From the NCBI GenBank assembly GCA_035629175.1, contig DASPIL010000098.1, positions 27,677 to 91,676 of the forward strand: a stretch of 64,000 bases of DNA. The letters are read 5' to 3'. This DNA is from Verrucomicrobiia bacterium (GTDB lineage Bacteria; Verrucomicrobiota; Verrucomicrobiia; Limisphaerales; DASXHY01). A program made the position numbers and the translations under genes. Under the pieces are notes generated by a model. It did no database searches, was not told the origin of the DNA, and worked only from the letters and a program-made list of their open reading frames with translations. Shown piece by piece: positions 19,566 to 28,774 of the stretch. Each line of letters opens with the position of its first letter. The stretch's first letter is position 1.

Positions 19566-20297
19566 ATGGAAACTGAAAACACATCGGCGGCGGTTGAAAC
19601 GCCGCCGGAATTGAAACCGACAGTCCACAACAAGCCGCTCGGGCCTTTGAACCGGGCGCAGATGGAAGCGCTCAACGTGGCCGACATGGTCGGCGGTGCA
19701 GCGCAGAATGCGGATTACGCGCTGGCATTGGCCGGGCGGGACATCAGCCCGGAGTTTACGCGCAAGTTCCGGAAACTGGTCGAAGGCGTGCGCGAACAGG
19801 CTACCGCATTGCTTGTTAGCGTCACGGTGCGCCGGGTGGCGATTATAAACGAACGCCGCGCATGGGATGCGCTCGCTGCGGTAGTGAAACAGGTGCAGAT
19901 GGCCGCAAAACAAAAGTACGCGCGCACCAACCGTCCCAGGCTGGACGACTACCTCATCGGCACCAAGTGGGAACGCACCAACGCGAGCCTTGCCCAGGCT
20001 TCGCAAACTGTCCTGGGCGTCGCTTCTACCGATACGCTGCCGGGAATCAATGCCAGGCTCAAGGGCTTCCAGAAAGTCCGGGAGGAATGGGTTGCGGCCT
20101 GCGATGCCGTGGCGCACGCGACGGCGGCGGTTGCACATGACCGCGATGAGTTAGCGGCGGCAATAAGGACCGTCAACGATCAACGCTTCACGATCCAGGC
20201 CGCGGCTGCTGCGGAATGGCCGCACGGAGATGAATCGAACCGAACCGTGCGTCTCGCGTTCGGATTGAATCCTTCGCGCCAACTGAGGGCTGGATAG
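19566..20297 (+). CDS. Unknown helical protein
   Basis: This 243-residue protein is preceded by a good ribosome site (AAAGGAAATCCT then ATG). It is rich in Ala and charged residues and is predicted to be mostly alpha-helical, with an acidic, Pro-containing N-terminus, no signal peptide and no membrane helix. I do not recognise a family. A perfect hairpin follows, so it is probably a single-gene unit. It is the last gene before the restriction-modification locus. A structural or scaffold role is possible but unsupported. Confidence 0.75.
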   Translation: METENTSAAVETPPELKPTVHNKPLGPLNRAQMEALNVADMVGGAAQNADYALALAGRDISPEFTRKFRKLVEGVREQATALLVSVTVRRVAIINERRAWDALAAVVKQVQMAAKQKYARTNRPRLDDYLIGTKWERTNASLAQASQTVLGVASTDTLPGINARLKGFQKVREEWVAACDAVAHATAAVAHDRDELAAAIRTVNDQRFTIQAAAAAEWPHGDESNRTVRLAFGLNPSRQLRAG

Positions 20298-20317
20298 AAA
20301 TGCAGGGGAATCATGTG

Positions 20318-20345
20318 ACAGGCGCTTTGATTCCAAAGCGCCTGT
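20318..20345 (+). terminator. Hairpin terminator after the unknown gene
   Basis: A perfect 12-bp stem (20318-20329 with 20334-20345) closes an ATTC loop and is followed by an interrupted T tract (TCGTTTTC). Its symmetry lets it serve the converging hsdR transcript as well. Confidence 0.65.
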
Positions 20346-20408
20346 TCGTTTTCGAACTTTTTATACTGACATCCCATATCTGGGTGAATCGTGGGCGGAA
20401 CCTTCATT

Positions 20409-23400
20409 TCATACCGCCCATCCAGCGCAGAGTAGCTTGGCCTGCTCCAACACGGTTTGTGTCGCCTTTTCTTGCTTGTCCGGCGGATAACCGTATTTGC
20501 GCAGGATACGGCGGACTATGACACGGATTTGGGCCTGCGCGGCTTCGCGGAGCGTCCAGTCAATGGTTACGCTCTTGCGGACTTGTGTGACCAACTCCCG
20601 CGCGATGTCTTTCAACGTGGGTTCGCCGAGAACTTTCACCGCGCTGTCGTTGACTTCCAACGCATCGTAAAACGCTACTTCATCATCCGTCAGTCCAAGC
20701 TTCTCGCCGCGTTGATGGCCTTCACGCATCTTCTTCGCCAGTTCGATCAATTCGGCGATGACTTGTGCGGCTTCGATGGTGCGATTCTGATATTTTCGGA
20801 TGGTGGCTTCGAGCATCTCAGCAAATGAACGGGACTGAACCAGATACTTCGCAGACCGGATTTTCAGCTCGTTGTTCAGCAACTTCTGCAACAACTCGAC
20901 CGCGAGGTTGCGCTGGGGGAGGTGTTGGACTTCGGCGAGAAATTCATCCGACAAAATAGAAATATCCGGTTTCTTCAATCCGGCGGCATCGAAGATGTCT
21001 ATGACCTTGTCGGACGAAATCGCTCGGGAAACGATCTGCCGGACTGCGGTCTCGTATTCCTCCGCTGACTTCTTCCCATCACCACCGTCGATGGGCTTCG
21101 ACAACACGGCGCGAACTTCCTGAAAGAAACCGACTTCATCACGAATCTCCAAAGCCTTCTCGTGCGGAACAGACAAGGCGAACGCCTTGGAGAGTTCCAT
21201 GACCGCTTGCAAGTATCGCGGCTTCCCATCCGTCTGTTGCAGCACATGCTCGACGGCTTGCGCGATGAGCGGCATTCGCTTTGCAGGCGAAGCCTCAGCA
21301 GCGGACTGAAAGTCGAAACCATGGAGAATGGCGCAGACCTTCTCGTATTTCTCCAGCATTACGGCCACGGCTTCCTCCTGGTCCAGCTTGATTTCGCCTT
21401 TGCCTTTGCTGTTGGTGTAATCAACCAGCGCCAGTTTCAGTTCTTCCGCGAGCCCGAGATAATCCACCACCAATCCACCGGGCTTGTCTTTAAAAACGCG
21501 ATTCACGCGCGCGATGGCTTGCATGAGGCCGTGGCCTTTCATCGGCTTGTCCGCATACATCGTGTGCAGACACGGCGCGTCAAAGCCGGTGAGCCACATG
21601 TCGCGCACAATGACAATCTTGAACGGATGCTTCGCGTTCTTGAAATTCTTCGCCAGTTCCTCGCGGCGCGGTTTGTTCCGGATGTGCTGCTGCCATTCCA
21701 ATTTGTCCGAAGCCGAGCCGGACATGACGATCTTCATCGTGCCTTTGGCGTCGTCATCGTCATGCCATTGTGGGCGGAGCTTTCGAATGGCATCGTAAAG
21801 ATCCACGCAGATGCGGCGGCTCATGCAGACGACCATCGCCTTGCCATCCATGGCGCCGAGGCGCGCCTCCCAATGCTTTACCAAATCTTCGGCCACCAGA
21901 CCGATGCGCTTTTCCGTGCCGACCATCGCCTCCAGTTGCGCCCATTTCCGGCGCAGACTTTCCTTGGTGGATTCCTCGGCGTCTTCGGTCACCTCCGCGA
22001 AGTTCGGGTCAATCTTCGGGCGTTCCTCCGGCTTCAAATCAATCTTCGCCAGCCGCGCCTCGTAATAGATCGGCACGGTCGCGTGATCTTCCTTCGCCTG
22101 GAGAATGTCGTAAACGTCAATGTAATCGCCAAACACGGCCTGCGTGTTCTTGTCGCCCTTCTCGATGGGCGTGCCGGTGAAGCCGATAAACGAAGCCTTG
22201 GGCAGCGCATCCCGCATGTGCTTGGCGAAGCCATCAATGAAATCGTATTGGCTGCGGTGCGCTTCGTCGGCAATGACCACGATGTTGCGCCGGTCGGATA
22301 GCAGCAGATGCTTGCCGCTCTTCTCATCGGGAAAGAATTTCTGAATGGTGGTGAACACCACGCCGCCGCTCGCCACTTTAAGCAACTCACGCAAATGTTC
22401 CCGGCTCTCAGCTTGCACCGGCTTCTGCCGTAGCAAATCCGCGCAGGCAGAGAACGTGTCGCAAAGTTGATTGTCCAGATCGTTGCGATCCGTGAGGACG
22501 ACGAGCGTTGGATTCTCCATCGCCGGGTGCTGAATGATCTTCCCGGCGTAGAACACCATCGAAAGACTTTTGCCGCTGCCTTGCGTGTGCCAGATGACAC
22601 CGGCGCGCCGGTCGCCTGTAGCGCAGGCGTCCTCGCCTGCGAGTTTACCGGGCGTCTCGCCCGGTGTTCCTTCGCGCGGCGAGACGCCGCTCGAACTCGC
22701 AGCCGGGACGGCCGCGCTACGCTGAAGACCCGCCGCCCTGACAGTGGACTCCACCGCTTTGTTCACCGCGTGGAATTGATGATAGCCCGCCAACTTCTTC
22801 ACCACCTTTTGCCCGTCATCTTCGAACACGATGAAGTTACGGATCAAGTCCAGCAGGCGTGACTTCTCAAACACGCCTTTGAGCAGCGTTTCCAGTTGCA
22901 GCGAACCGGGCGGGACAAGCTCCATGCCCGTGACGGTGCGCCACGCCATGAAGCGTTCCCAGTCCGACGTGATCGTGCCGAGTCGCGCTTCGTGTCCGTC
23001 GGAAATCACCAGAAGCGCGTTCGTGTTGAACAGCGACGGGATTTGCGCCTTGTAAGTTTGAAACTGGTTGAACGCATGGCGAATCGTGGCCTGCGCGTCC
23101 GTGATGTTCTTCAGTTCCAGCATCGCCAGCGGCAGGCCGTTGATGAACACGACCACGTCCGCGCGCCGGTTGAAGTGTCCTTCCTCCACCGTGAACTGAT
23201 TGACGGCGAGAAATTCATTGGCCTCGGGATTCGCGAAATCAATCAGCCACACCTTGTCGTGAACGATCTCGCCTGCCTTGTTCCGAAACTCCACATCCAC
23301 GCCTTCCACCAGCAGCCGATGAAACGCGCGATTGTTTTCAATCAGCGTGGGATGACTGAACAACCGAACTTTGCGCAATGCTTCCTGCAAACCATCGGCG

Positions 23401-23591
23401 GGAATTTTCGGATTGAGAGACGGCAGTTTCCCTTGCAGTCGACCGAGCAGAAGAACGTGCGTGAAGCTCTCACGTTCTGCCGAGGGTTCGCGAGGCGCTA
23501 GGTGAGGCCCATAAACGGTGACGTAGCTCAGCTTTTGTAGCCAATCCAGTGAGGCAAGCTCGACATCGTTTTCAACCAGGTTTGCAGGCAA
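20409..23591 (-). CDS. hsdR: Type I restriction endonuclease subunit R (HsdR)
   Basis: The motor and nuclease subunit of the type I complex. Shown are the nuclease motif ([21 protein letters not shown], DxnExK), Walker A (HTQGSGKS), DEAH box (IADEAHR), SNF2 motifs ([27 protein letters not shown]) and the helical C-terminus. I prefer the TTG at 23591 (1060 residues): GGAGG lies six bases before it and it follows the HIRAN stop by 14 bases. The frame is open upstream to 23690 with non-homologous residues. A 103-bp palindromic element sits in frame just before Walker A, adding about 36 residues. The gene is otherwise complete. Confidence 0.95.
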   Translation of the reverse strand: MPANLVENDVELASLDWLQKLSYVTVYGPHLAPREPSAERESFTHVLLLGRLQGKLPSLNPKIPADGLQEALRKVRLFSHPTLIENNRAFHRLLVEGVDVEFRNKAGEIVHDKVWLIDFANPEANEFLAVNQFTVEEGHFNRRADVVVFINGLPLAMLELKNITDAQATIRHAFNQFQTYKAQIPSLFNTNALLVISDGHEARLGTITSDWERFMAWRTVTGMELVPPGSLQLETLLKGVFEKSRLLDLIRNFIVFEDDGQKVVKKLAGYHQFHAVNKAVESTVRAAGLQRSAAVPAASSSGVSPREGTPGETPGKLAGEDACATGDRRAGVIWHTQGSGKSLSMVFYAGKIIQHPAMENPTLVVLTDRNDLDNQLCDTFSACADLLRQKPVQAESREHLRELLKVASGGVVFTTIQKFFPDEKSGKHLLLSDRRNIVVIADEAHRSQYDFIDGFAKHMRDALPKASFIGFTGTPIEKGDKNTQAVFGDYIDVYDILQAKEDHATVPIYYEARLAKIDLKPEERPKIDPNFAEVTEDAEESTKESLRRKWAQLEAMVGTEKRIGLVAEDLVKHWEARLGAMDGKAMVVCMSRRICVDLYDAIRKLRPQWHDDDDAKGTMKIVMSGSASDKLEWQQHIRNKPRREELAKNFKNAKHPFKIVIVRDMWLTGFDAPCLHTMYADKPMKGHGLMQAIARVNRVFKDKPGGLVVDYLGLAEELKLALVDYTNSKGKGEIKLDQEEAVAVMLEKYEKVCAILHGFDFQSAAEASPAKRMPLIAQAVEHVLQQTDGKPRYLQAVMELSKAFALSVPHEKALEIRDEVGFFQEVRAVLSKPIDGGDGKKSAEEYETAVRQIVSRAISSDKVIDIFDAAGLKKPDISILSDEFLAEVQHLPQRNLAVELLQKLLNNELKIRSAKYLVQSRSFAEMLEATIRKYQNRTIEAAQVIAELIELAKKMREGHQRGEKLGLTDDEVAFYDALEVNDSAVKVLGEPTLKDIARELVTQVRKSVTIDWTLREAAQAQIRVIVRRILRKYGYPPDKQEKATQTVLEQAKLLCAGWAV
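22618..22720. repeat. Palindromic REP-like element inserted in frame in hsdR
   Basis: The element is bounded by the 7-base inverted ends GTAGCGC (22618-22624) and GCGCTAC (22714-22720). It contains three internal hairpins: GCAGGCG/CGCCTGC, CCGGGCG/CGCCCGG and GCGGCG/CGCCGC. Read through in hsdR it encodes a Gly/Pro/Ala-rich peptide ([17 protein letters not shown]...) between [10 protein letters not shown] and [15 protein letters not shown]. Similar peptides are, from memory, common in Verrucomicrobia proteins, which suggests a dispersed mobile repeat. Confidence 0.85.
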
Positions 23592-23605
23592 AACATTCCT
23601 CCATG

Positions 23606-24373
23606 TTACGCACCGCACTGGTCTGGAATCCCCTTGGGGATGGGCTGAAACTCCTCGCCACTGCATGGCTGAAAATCTTCCGGCCAGCACGCGTGCATCC
23701 GGCAGAGCAAACGCTGTTGGAGCGGTGCATCCCGGTTCACACGATGAACAAAGATTTTAATAAACTCAGGTTCGCATCCTTGAAAAAGCTTCCAGACATC
23801 GTGTGCGAGGTAGCGCGGAACATAACCAAGCATCAAGCGGTCGGAATTGACAGTTCGCAATGCCACCGCATTCCGGTCAGCCGGGTTGCAGAGGTCTAGC
23901 ATTGGATAAAGTGGTTCGTCTTGTTGCAAGGATAGCACGCGGGCTTTCGCCGAGTCCGGCATGTAGCGCAGCCCATGCAGGAAGAACTTGCTCAAATAGC
24001 AACCTTGTTCGTCGGGCGCAGGACACGGAAACAATTCAATCATGTCCGTCCGGCGAATTCCCTCTGTGACTCCGAGAACCGCGATAGGATCAGGCTGGCT
24101 TGCGGGGTCAAAACCGCTCCACTGCAAATAGGCTTCGTATTCCGGGCGTGACTTGGGCAGAAGGCGATTGGCGAATACGGGAAACAAGTCATTGGACTCG
24201 TAAATCTCTTCGAGGTTTTCCATGCCGCTGAACGGAGTGAACCCCGCCGCCGTTCGCGCGCCATTGGTATAGGCAAACCGATATGTTCCGTCCTTGAACT
24301 CCAGACGTCCAATCGGACTCCAACCGCCCGTGCTTGAATCAGCGGAACGTGAGGCAACAAGTAGTGCGTTCAT
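23606..24373 (-). CDS. HIRAN-domain protein
   Basis: With the ATG at 24373 this is 255 residues, starting two bases after the HipA-like stop (a TTG at 24379 is an overlapping alternative). The N-terminal half has the pattern [26 protein letters not shown], which I associate with proteins paired to HipA-like kinases. The C-terminal half has a HIRAN-like segment ([31 protein letters not shown], about 165-200). HIRAN domains elsewhere bind DNA ends in repair helicases such as HLTF. Coupling to the kinase gene suggests a two-component toxin or defence unit; substrate unknown. Confidence 0.75.
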   Translation of the reverse strand: MNALLVASRSADSSTGGWSPIGRLEFKDGTYRFAYTNGARTAAGFTPFSGMENLEEIYESNDLFPVFANRLLPKSRPEYEAYLQWSGFDPASQPDPIAVLGVTEGIRRTDMIELFPCPAPDEQGCYLSKFFLHGLRYMPDSAKARVLSLQQDEPLYPMLDLCNPADRNAVALRTVNSDRLMLGYVPRYLAHDVWKLFQGCEPEFIKIFVHRVNRDAPLQQRLLCRMHACWPEDFQPCSGEEFQPIPKGIPDQCGA

Positions 24374-24375
24374 GG

Positions 24376-25293
24376 TCAAAAGCTTTCTACCAATCGGCGC
24401 TGGTTGATCATCAACAATTCCAAAGTGAATTCTCTCGTCACCGGCGACATCCGTTCCGGTGGAACTTCCGCCAGAATCGCGTCCATCGCACTGTGACTGA
24501 TTCCGCTCAGTCTGCCCAGCCAGATTCTTGCCGCCGCACTGTCACGTTCGGTGAATTTACGAAATACGTCCAGCGCAAGCATGGTTTTCTCGTTTTTGGC
24601 TGTGGCATAAAAACCCGATCGCGCTTTCCCGGCAAAATGCTCGACGGTCCGGTTCTTGTCCCGTGTCTCAATGCGCGACTTGCGGTCTTGATCTGTCAGG
24701 TTCCGCGCCAACGATGCGCCATGATCAAACGTAGGTGACAGCCGCAACATTCCCGCGTTCAAAACCGCGCCCCAGTTCTGATGGTGCCGGTCCTGATTTG
24801 CCACCCAGGCGTCCAGCATCATGTAACCAATGAACACTCCCAGCGCCGTTGTGATTTCCGTCGGTGTGCCGCGCATCCATTCGGGCGACGGCGGATGCAA
24901 AGCTGCGACCACGTCAGCTACGGCGTCCACCGTGTATTCCCGAATACCGTATTTTCTTTCCTCTCCAGCCGGATAAGCCGGATCGCGCTGAACCAAAAGC
25001 TGATTACCCAGGATCAACGACAACGGACGGGGAGCAAAGCTGGGACAAATCACACCGGGCTGTATCGGTTTCTGTCCATCGAACTCATAGGCCAGATCGT
25101 ATTCGACGTGCGGAATGCCCAGCCGTCGGCACAGTTCGCAAACGATTTTCTCTGCCCAATCTTCACCCGTGCCGCGTTCTTCCGCCTTGAAAAGATACCG
25201 CTGTCCGCCAGAAGAGAACCAAAACTTCCGTTTCGTTCCGAGGTATTCGATATCCTCGGCTTGGCCTTGATCAACTTTACGGATGGGAAACAT
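24376..25293 (-). CDS. HipA-like kinase-fold protein
   Basis: This 305-residue protein has the C-terminal kinase lobe of HipA/CtkA-type proteins. It shows the nucleotide Lys in YLFKAEE (about 36), the catalytic loop ANQDRHHQNWG (Asp168, Asn173) and the metal-binding Asp in SPTFDHGAS (190). The N-subdomain 1 of classical HipA is missing and no HipB antitoxin adjoins it. The start codon overlaps the end of the preceding hsd scar ORF by 17 bases. HipA kinases phosphorylate tRNA synthetases or other targets and stop growth. The likely partner is the HIRAN protein downstream. Confidence 0.82.
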   Translation of the reverse strand: MFPIRKVDQGQAEDIEYLGTKRKFWFSSGGQRYLFKAEERGTGEDWAEKIVCELCRRLGIPHVEYDLAYEFDGQKPIQPGVICPSFAPRPLSLILGNQLLVQRDPAYPAGEERKYGIREYTVDAVADVVAALHPPSPEWMRGTPTEITTALGVFIGYMMLDAWVANQDRHHQNWGAVLNAGMLRLSPTFDHGASLARNLTDQDRKSRIETRDKNRTVEHFAGKARSGFYATAKNEKTMLALDVFRKFTERDSAAARIWLGRLSGISHSAMDAILAEVPPERMSPVTREFTLELLMINQRRLVESF

Positions 25294-25630
25294 GCTCAGA
25301 TGGCATGGGCACGCGCAACTCGCCCGAGGGCAGTTTGGGCAGCAGCGCGTCCAGCGTGTAGGATTCCAAATTCTTTCCGATGAGCGTGGGATGACTGAAC
25401 AACCAAACCTTGCGCAACGCCTCCTGCAAACCTTCGGCAGGAATTTTGGGGTTCAGCGCTGCCAGTTTGAATTGCAGCCGGTCGAACAGGAAAACCTGTT
25501 TGTAGTCAGTGCGCTCAGCCGCTGCTTCGCCCGGCGCGATGGTCAGGCCGGACAAAACCTGGTAGCCCAGTTCACCGAGCCAATCGAGAGAACATTGTTC
25601 AACAACCGACTCGGAGATGCCGTTGTTCAT
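25277..25630 (-). pseudogene. Scar ORF: hsdR head fused to hsdS tail (H2/T5)
   Basis: This open 117-residue frame is a chimera. Residues 1-90 match the N-terminus of HsdR proteins ([58 protein letters not shown]; compare the true Hsd[27 protein letters not shown]). Residues 93-108 are the HsdS C-terminal signature (DALLPKLPSGELRVP). It ends inside the HipA-like start region and its own start overlaps the DUF3037 stop (ATGA). It is best read as a deletion joint between two formerly adjacent hsd operons. Whether the peptide is made is unknown. Confidence 0.85.
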
Positions 25631-26055
25631 GTTAGCGCCGCATTACGGGCGGGTGGTGCGTACCGTTCCACCAGGCGGGTGTAAACTTGTTGCAAAGTTT
25701 TCTCCGGATCGTCAGTGAATCCGACGAAAGCACTCGACCACTGCAGGCTGCTATCATCTGATGGCAACACCTGTTGCACGATCTCAAGCAACCAGCCTGC
25801 AGGAATAGGCGCTGTGGTAGTTTGCATATTGGCCGCGACTTCTGAAAACCTAGCCTGCAAATGCTCTAACGCGGCGAGATAGTGAATTTCGTCAACCTGA
25901 TTGAACATTCTCTTTATGCGATCGCACGAAGACGAAAAGCGCGCCCCGAGGTAACGTTGTTCCGGCGCGTGGAGCACGACGCCGATATTCGCAAACTCAC
26001 CTGTGACGACGTCGTGGACGTATCGGAAGGTGATGGTGCTATAAGCTGTTTTCAC
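25627..26055 (-). CDS. DUF3037-like protein
   Basis: This 142-residue protein starts with the DUF3037-like pattern YSTITFRYVHDVVTGEFANIGVVL, then a helical region. From family knowledge DUF3037 genes often sit next to HipA-like kinases, and here a HipA-like gene follows after one scar ORF, so they may once have formed one cassette. It begins seven bases after the DUF4411 stop and overlaps the scar ORF start by four bases. Biochemical role unknown. Confidence 0.7.
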   Translation of the reverse strand: MKTAYSTITFRYVHDVVTGEFANIGVVLHAPEQRYLGARFSSSCDRIKRMFNQVDEIHYLAALEHLQARFSEVAANMQTTTAPIPAGWLLEIVQQVLPSDDSSLQWSSAFVGFTDDPEKTLQQVYTRLVERYAPPARNAALT

Positions 26056-26062
26056 GGCGAGT

Positions 26063-26524
26063 TCAAAAAGTCAGTTTCAATTCCCGGATCATTTGGAGAA
26101 AGTTGATGCACCGAATCGCCTTCACCTGACAGACGTCAGGAACGCGCGGTTTTTCGAGATTGCCGCTGATAATTTCGCCGGGCACCACGACCGCGTTTCG
26201 TTCTATCGCGGTTGCGATTACGAACGGATCAGCTTTGGAACGGCCGCGAAGCGTGTCTACAAGACGCGGGTATTCGCTCAACAATGCGACCGCTCGAAGT
26301 TGTATCGGCTCATCCAGCGCAACCAACATCTGCTTTCGAGCCTTGATCCAATCCTGGAGATCGTCCGATTTCCGCTCCAACTCTAAATATACCTCCTCGC
26401 TGGAAATGATTTCGCCGGACGCTATCAGCGCGTCGATCTTCGCCCACAGCGTGGGAAACACATCCGGTGGATAATGGCGTTGCCAGCCATCCAGCCAGCC
26501 GCTGGTATCCACGCAGTAGGGCAT
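26063..26524 (-). CDS. DUF4411 PIN-like toxin
   Basis: This 153-residue protein matches DUF4411, a PIN-fold family. It shows Asp6 in YCVDTSGWLDGW, the FPTLWAKIDALIASGEI helix, Glu in EEVYLELE, and ADPFVIATA with the second acidic site. PIN proteins are metal-dependent RNases and commonly toxins. The gene begins three bases after the XRE/ImmA gene, the usual antitoxin-first layout for this pair. Confidence 0.85.
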   Translation of the reverse strand: MPYCVDTSGWLDGWQRHYPPDVFPTLWAKIDALIASGEIISSEEVYLELERKSDDLQDWIKARKQMLVALDEPIQLRAVALLSEYPRLVDTLRGRSKADPFVIATAIERNAVVVPGEIISGNLEKPRVPDVCQVKAIRCINFLQMIRELKLTF

Positions 26525-26527
26525 AGC

Positions 26528-27712
26528 TTACGCGATTGCCTCCATGCCTGGTCCGGGAAGAAGCTGCTGTGTAATTTTCTGTAGATGCTTCGATTGAACA
26601 CCCAGATAATCCACGATATCGGCGCTGCTCACGGCATTGCGCTGGTACCCTTCCAACACCAATGACGTGAACGGCCTTCCGATTGCCGAAACGACCCTCA
26701 CCTCGATTGGCGGTCCGCCTTCGCCTTGCTGTGGTGAATACCACGATTGCTTCTGCCAACCGCGCCGCTTTTGGCGATAGACCGATGGGGCAACACGATG
26801 CAACGCCACCAAGCGCCGCAGGATTGCTTCCGGGCTGGCTTTGATCCGGTTCGCAAAACGTTTCAGCGCCGACTCATCGCCCATCATGGCGGCAGGATTA
26901 TTGGCCGCTTCCGCTAGGAATTCCTTTTTGGGCATGAGGACCGCGGCGGCAAATCGGTTTCCGACCCGCTCCAAAATTTGATCTTCCGGAAGTTTCTGCC
27001 CTTCCAGTTTGCTGGTTCGATGCCCGCCGTTGTTCAGCAGGATGTGAATGAACTCGTGCAGCAGCGTGAAAATGCGCCCGTGCGGTGCATCAGCATTGTT
27101 CAGGACGATGACGGGCAGCGGCCCATCGGGCATGCTGATGCCGCGCATTTCGTCCACGCTGATCATTCCGGTTTGGAACACAAGCACGCCCTGCCGTTCG
27201 ATTGCGCTTCGCCACGCATCCAACGCAGCATAGGGCCCATTCCAGGATAATTGTTTGGCCCAGGAAATCCCCAACAACTCACGAACACGTTGCGCCACCG
27301 CTTCCTCGTCTTCGTCGGGATGAACCACCGCGGTCGTGTGCGGGATGTCTTCCTGCAACCGTTCGTATAATTCGCGCGCAATCTCGCGGCGAAACAAAGC
27401 CGTGCGCAAGGCCAAACGCAATTCTGGCGTCTCTTTCTGCGGCAATAGGCCTGGAAGCCGGCGGAATTCCCGCTGCGCATCGAAATCTTTGGGCGGCTCG
27501 GACAGAAAGAAAACCGCCAAGGGCCTTTTGTAGATTTCTCCCAGCTTCCGAAGCTGGGGAATCGAAGGCTGGCTTTCACCCGCTTCCCACGCGCGTAGAG
27601 TTTCCACCCCGATGTCAGCCTTGGTCGCCGCGTCTTCGATGGCAAAACCGGCGCGTTCCCTCGCCCAAACGAGGAGGGCCGGCTTGACCAATGCTGGAAT
27701 GCTTCGCGGCAC
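26528..27712 (-). CDS. XRE-ImmA/IrrE antitoxin-like protein
   Basis: This 394-residue protein has an N-terminal XRE helix-turn-helix (about 12-65; AATKADIGVETLRAWEAGESQPSIPQLRKL) and an ImmA/IrrE zinc-peptidase-like domain with HEFIH at 219-223. Members of this COG2856 type pair with DUF4411 toxins, and the DUF4411 gene follows at once. A 90-base gap to the preceding DUF4268 gene, the largest in the whole operon, could hold its own autoregulated promoter. Confidence 0.88.
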   Translation of the reverse strand: MPRSIPALVKPALLVWARERAGFAIEDAATKADIGVETLRAWEAGESQPSIPQLRKLGEIYKRPLAVFFLSEPPKDFDAQREFRRLPGLLPQKETPELRLALRTALFRREIARELYERLQEDIPHTTAVVHPDEDEEAVAQRVRELLGISWAKQLSWNGPYAALDAWRSAIERQGVLVFQTGMISVDEMRGISMPDGPLPVIVLNNADAPHGRIFTLLHEFIHILLNNGGHRTSKLEGQKLPEDQILERVGNRFAAAVLMPKKEFLAEAANNPAAMMGDESALKRFANRIKASPEAILRRLVALHRVAPSVYRQKRRGWQKQSWYSPQQGEGGPPIEVRVVSAIGRPFTSLVLEGYQRNAVSSADIVDYLGVQSKHLQKITQQLLPGPGMEAIA

Positions 27713-27802
27713 GAATGAATTTAAGCTGTTATCCCCGGTTTAGGCAATTCCGTTGGAAGGCACGCGGTGCCCCAGGTGTTCTAACGGAATCATTTTTCTG
27801 GA
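27713..27802 (-). other. Only true intergenic gap inside the hsd operon
   Basis: Ninety bases separate the DUF4268 stop from the XRE/ImmA start. All other neighbouring genes of the operon overlap or lie within about 15 bases. It is the best place for an internal promoter and operator for the toxin-antitoxin pair. I see no clear -35/-10 match. Confidence 0.4.
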
Positions 27803-28774
27803 TCAATCATTCCTAAGATTCTTAACAATTGGAGCAAATACTCGTTGCATCGTCTCAAGTTTCTGCCGCAGCCAATCGAACTGTTCCGACCATAATCTTT
27901 CGTTAAGAAAGTCTGCATCCTGACGCACTGCCAGCCGACATGCTTTTTTTCCTTCGATGTTGCGCCAGCGCAAGGCAAACCCAAGGTCGCTCTCAATCTG
28001 GGATTTGCGTTTTTCAAGTGCTGCGAAATCCTGTTTTGCCGTGTTTCCTTCCAAATATAGCTCAGCTCGAATTTCGGGACCTAGTCCGCCCGGCTCAGAG
28101 TTTACCGTCGATATGATGGATGTGAGATGCAATCCCGCACGACCCAGCGCGTGATTCATCCAGTGCTGTGGAAATGGTTTCTGGCACTTCACTGAACTCT
28201 GTCTCTTCTCCATGTAATCCTTGAATGCGGTCCAGAACCTTAATTGGAACTGATTATGTGCAGACATCTCGCCTTGCGCCGCCTGCTGCACCGACCGCGT
28301 CCAGTCGTTGGGTTTGCTGACAATGTTAAACTTCGGAGCGATCGGCGAATCTCCGATTCGCCACAATTCTACTTCCAAGCCGAAGAAGGTGATCTTCTCA
28401 TCAGTGCGTTCGTTTAACCAATCCAATGCCGCCCGATGTTCCTCCGTGAACCGTTCTGCCACCCAAACAATAGTCACGGCTTCCAGCCCCGCGGCGTATG
28501 TGAGCAACTGGCCTAAATGACAGTGATCGGTGCGCTCCAGTTGATTCTCGATCAATACCCAGGCATCGGATGCCGTGTCTTTGCAGAGAATGTCGGCGCG
28601 AAATGGCCCCACTTCCTTTTCCTGTGCCTCACATTCCAGTTCGATGCCGATGGTTTCGCCGAGCAGCTTAAGGTTCTCAGGCTCGGCCAGCCAGGGTGTG
28701 AATTGGCCGGATTCCGAAAGCCACACCTCCCGGAGATCAATCTTCTGTAAACGACCTAGACTTTTAGTGTTCAT
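27803..28774 (-). CDS. DUF4268 nuclease-like protein
   Basis: This 323-residue protein carries the PD-(D/E)XK-like core typical of DUF4268: PFRADILCKD (Asp61), then AWVLIENQLERTDHCHLGQLLTYAAG (Glu76 and Gln78), then VTIVWVAERFTEEHRAALDWLN. The C-terminal half contains the DUF4268 domain proper. The E-x-Q in place of E-x-K is common in this family. Such proteins occur next to restriction systems and are predicted DNA nucleases. Its start overlaps the preceding gene by four bases (ATGA). Confidence 0.85.
   Translation of the reverse strand: MNTKSLGRLQKIDLREVWLSESGQFTPWLAEPENLKLLGETIGIELECEAQEKEVGPFRADILCKDTASDAWVLIENQLERTDHCHLGQLLTYAAGLEAVTIVWVAERFTEEHRAALDWLNERTDEKITFFGLEVELWRIGDSPIAPKFNIVSKPNDWTRSVQQAAQGEMSAHNQFQLRFWTAFKDYMEKRQSSVKCQKPFPQHWMNHALGRAGLHLTSIISTVNSEPGGLGPEIRAELYLEGNTAKQDFAALEKRKSQIESDLGFALRWRNIEGKKACRLAVRQDADFLNERLWSEQFDWLRQKLETMQRVFAPIVKNLRND

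Noticed and set aside
21162..22301. 379-codon open frame on the plus strand inside hsdR
   Set aside because: It is antisense to conserved HsdR motifs and has no recognisable domain.
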